The notes under the pieces were generated by a model that saw nothing but the letters and a program-made list of their open reading frames with translations, did no database searches and was not told the origin of the DNA. This document shows positions 63,682 to 64,000 of a stretch of 64,000 bases of DNA, piece by piece; position 1 is the first letter of the stretch; each line of letters starts with the position of its first letter. Both the position numbers and the translations under genes were made by a program. The stretch is from Lewinellaceae bacterium (GTDB lineage: Bacteria; Bacteroidota; Bacteroidia; Chitinophagales; Saprospiraceae): the NCBI GenBank assembly GCA_016710765.1, contig JADJUJ010000022.1, positions 1 through 64,000 on the forward strand, written 5' to 3'.

Positions 63682-64000
63682 ATGAATTCAGAACCAAATA
63701 AGCGCGGAATCGTCGTAGGACTGTTTATTGCCCTGGGCTTGGTCTTTCTCCTGGCAGGTATTCTGGCCATCGGCAACCTGCACAGCACCTTTGTCAAAAA
63801 AATTCATGTGACCGCTATTTTCGAAGATGTCAATGGGTTGCAGGTCGGCAACAACGTCTGGTTTTCAGGTGTAAAAATCGGGACGGTGCACAAGTTGGGC
63901 TTTTTCGGAAAATCTCAGGTGAGGGTTGAAGTAAAGATTGATGAAGAAGCACAGCAGTATATCCGAAAAGACTCCAAGATGAAGATCAGTACCGATGGAT
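63682..64000 (+). CDS. mlaD: MlaD-family substrate-binding protein, C-terminally cut by window end
   Basis: 106 residues visible. Short cytoplasmic start (NSEPNKRGIVVG), one TM (LFIALGLVFLLAGILAIGNL), then the MCE domain: KIHVTAIFEDVNGLQVGNNVWFSGVKIGTV, KSQVRVEVKIDEEAQQYIRKDS. Periplasmic MCE ring protein that receives phospholipid for the MlaE/F complex. Confidence 0.93.
   Translation, partial: MNSEPNKRGIVVGLFIALGLVFLLAGILAIGNLHSTFVKKIHVTAIFEDVNGLQVGNNVWFSGVKIGTVHKLGFFGKSQVRVEVKIDEEAQQYIRKDSKMKISTDG

Overview
The window is chromosomal DNA from a member of the Bacteroidota. The evidence is a GldD gliding lipoprotein, secreted proteins with type IX secretion (T9SS) sorting domains (type A on a GH9 cellulase, CHU_C/type B on two others), a tamB-tamL pair, many SPII lipoproteins, and promoters of the Bacteroidota form TTTG-N19-21-TAnnTTTG (clearest at rpmH and the tRNA). 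A Saprospiria-like bacterium is my inference; the phylum is secure, the class is not. There is no rRNA, CRISPR array or intact transposase. One tRNA with anticodon CAU is present at 15053.

Layout. 1-6474: partial secreted protein, frameshifted POT-like transporter, T9SS-exported GH9 cellulase, YfcC-type carrier, SGNH hydrolase. 6528-16529: nadE, a PcfJ-like protein, yidD, flavin monooxygenase, lipoprotein, PaaE-like reductase, gldD, endonuclease G-like nuclease, tRNA, rhomboid, rnpA, rpmH. 16907-23908: DsbD, an orphan LanB-type dehydratase N-domain protein, parB, parA, UPF0173 hydrolase. 24090-34662: two T9SS-B proteins, GT4 glycosyltransferase, lolD, alkaline phosphatase, ABC-F ATPase, an SH3 protein. 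34663-41654: repeat-rich accessory region with a Cys/Met PLP enzyme, a PEP-mutase-family enzyme, a rifampin ADP-ribosyltransferase, small hypotheticals and MITE-like inverted repeats. 41730-47797: LytS-type propeller sensor kinase, outer-membrane protein and lipoprotein, globin and LytTR regulator. 47806-50981: AT-rich sulfatase, YHYH protein and methyltransferase. 51150-61141: DUF4403 lipoprotein, tamL, tamB, yihY. 61739-64000: mlaE, mlaF, mlaD (cut by the window end).

The most interesting system is at 39567-47797. Four promoters there share the same element: two 9-bp imperfect direct repeats (ACGCTTYAA / ACGCTTSAT) spaced exactly 21 bp start to start, with a -7-like box 42-43 bp after the start of the second repeat. 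They precede a membrane-protein pair, the sensor kinase, the outer-membrane/lipoprotein pair, and the globin-LytTR operon. This is the geometry expected for a LytTR regulator, so the locus looks like a self-contained autoregulated regulon that includes a globin.

At least 14 genes carry apparent frameshifts. Many are repaired by one base, several of them in a homopolymer, and housekeeping genes such as parA are affected. Base-level sequence error is the simplest explanation, so these genes are annotated across the breaks. The window also holds several non-autonomous repeats: a 161-bp MITE with 27-bp ends plus solo ends, an IS5-like MITE, a third MITE-like element between mlaE and mlaF, a perfect 38-bp inverted repeat, a 9-bp tandem array and a 7-bp tandem array.
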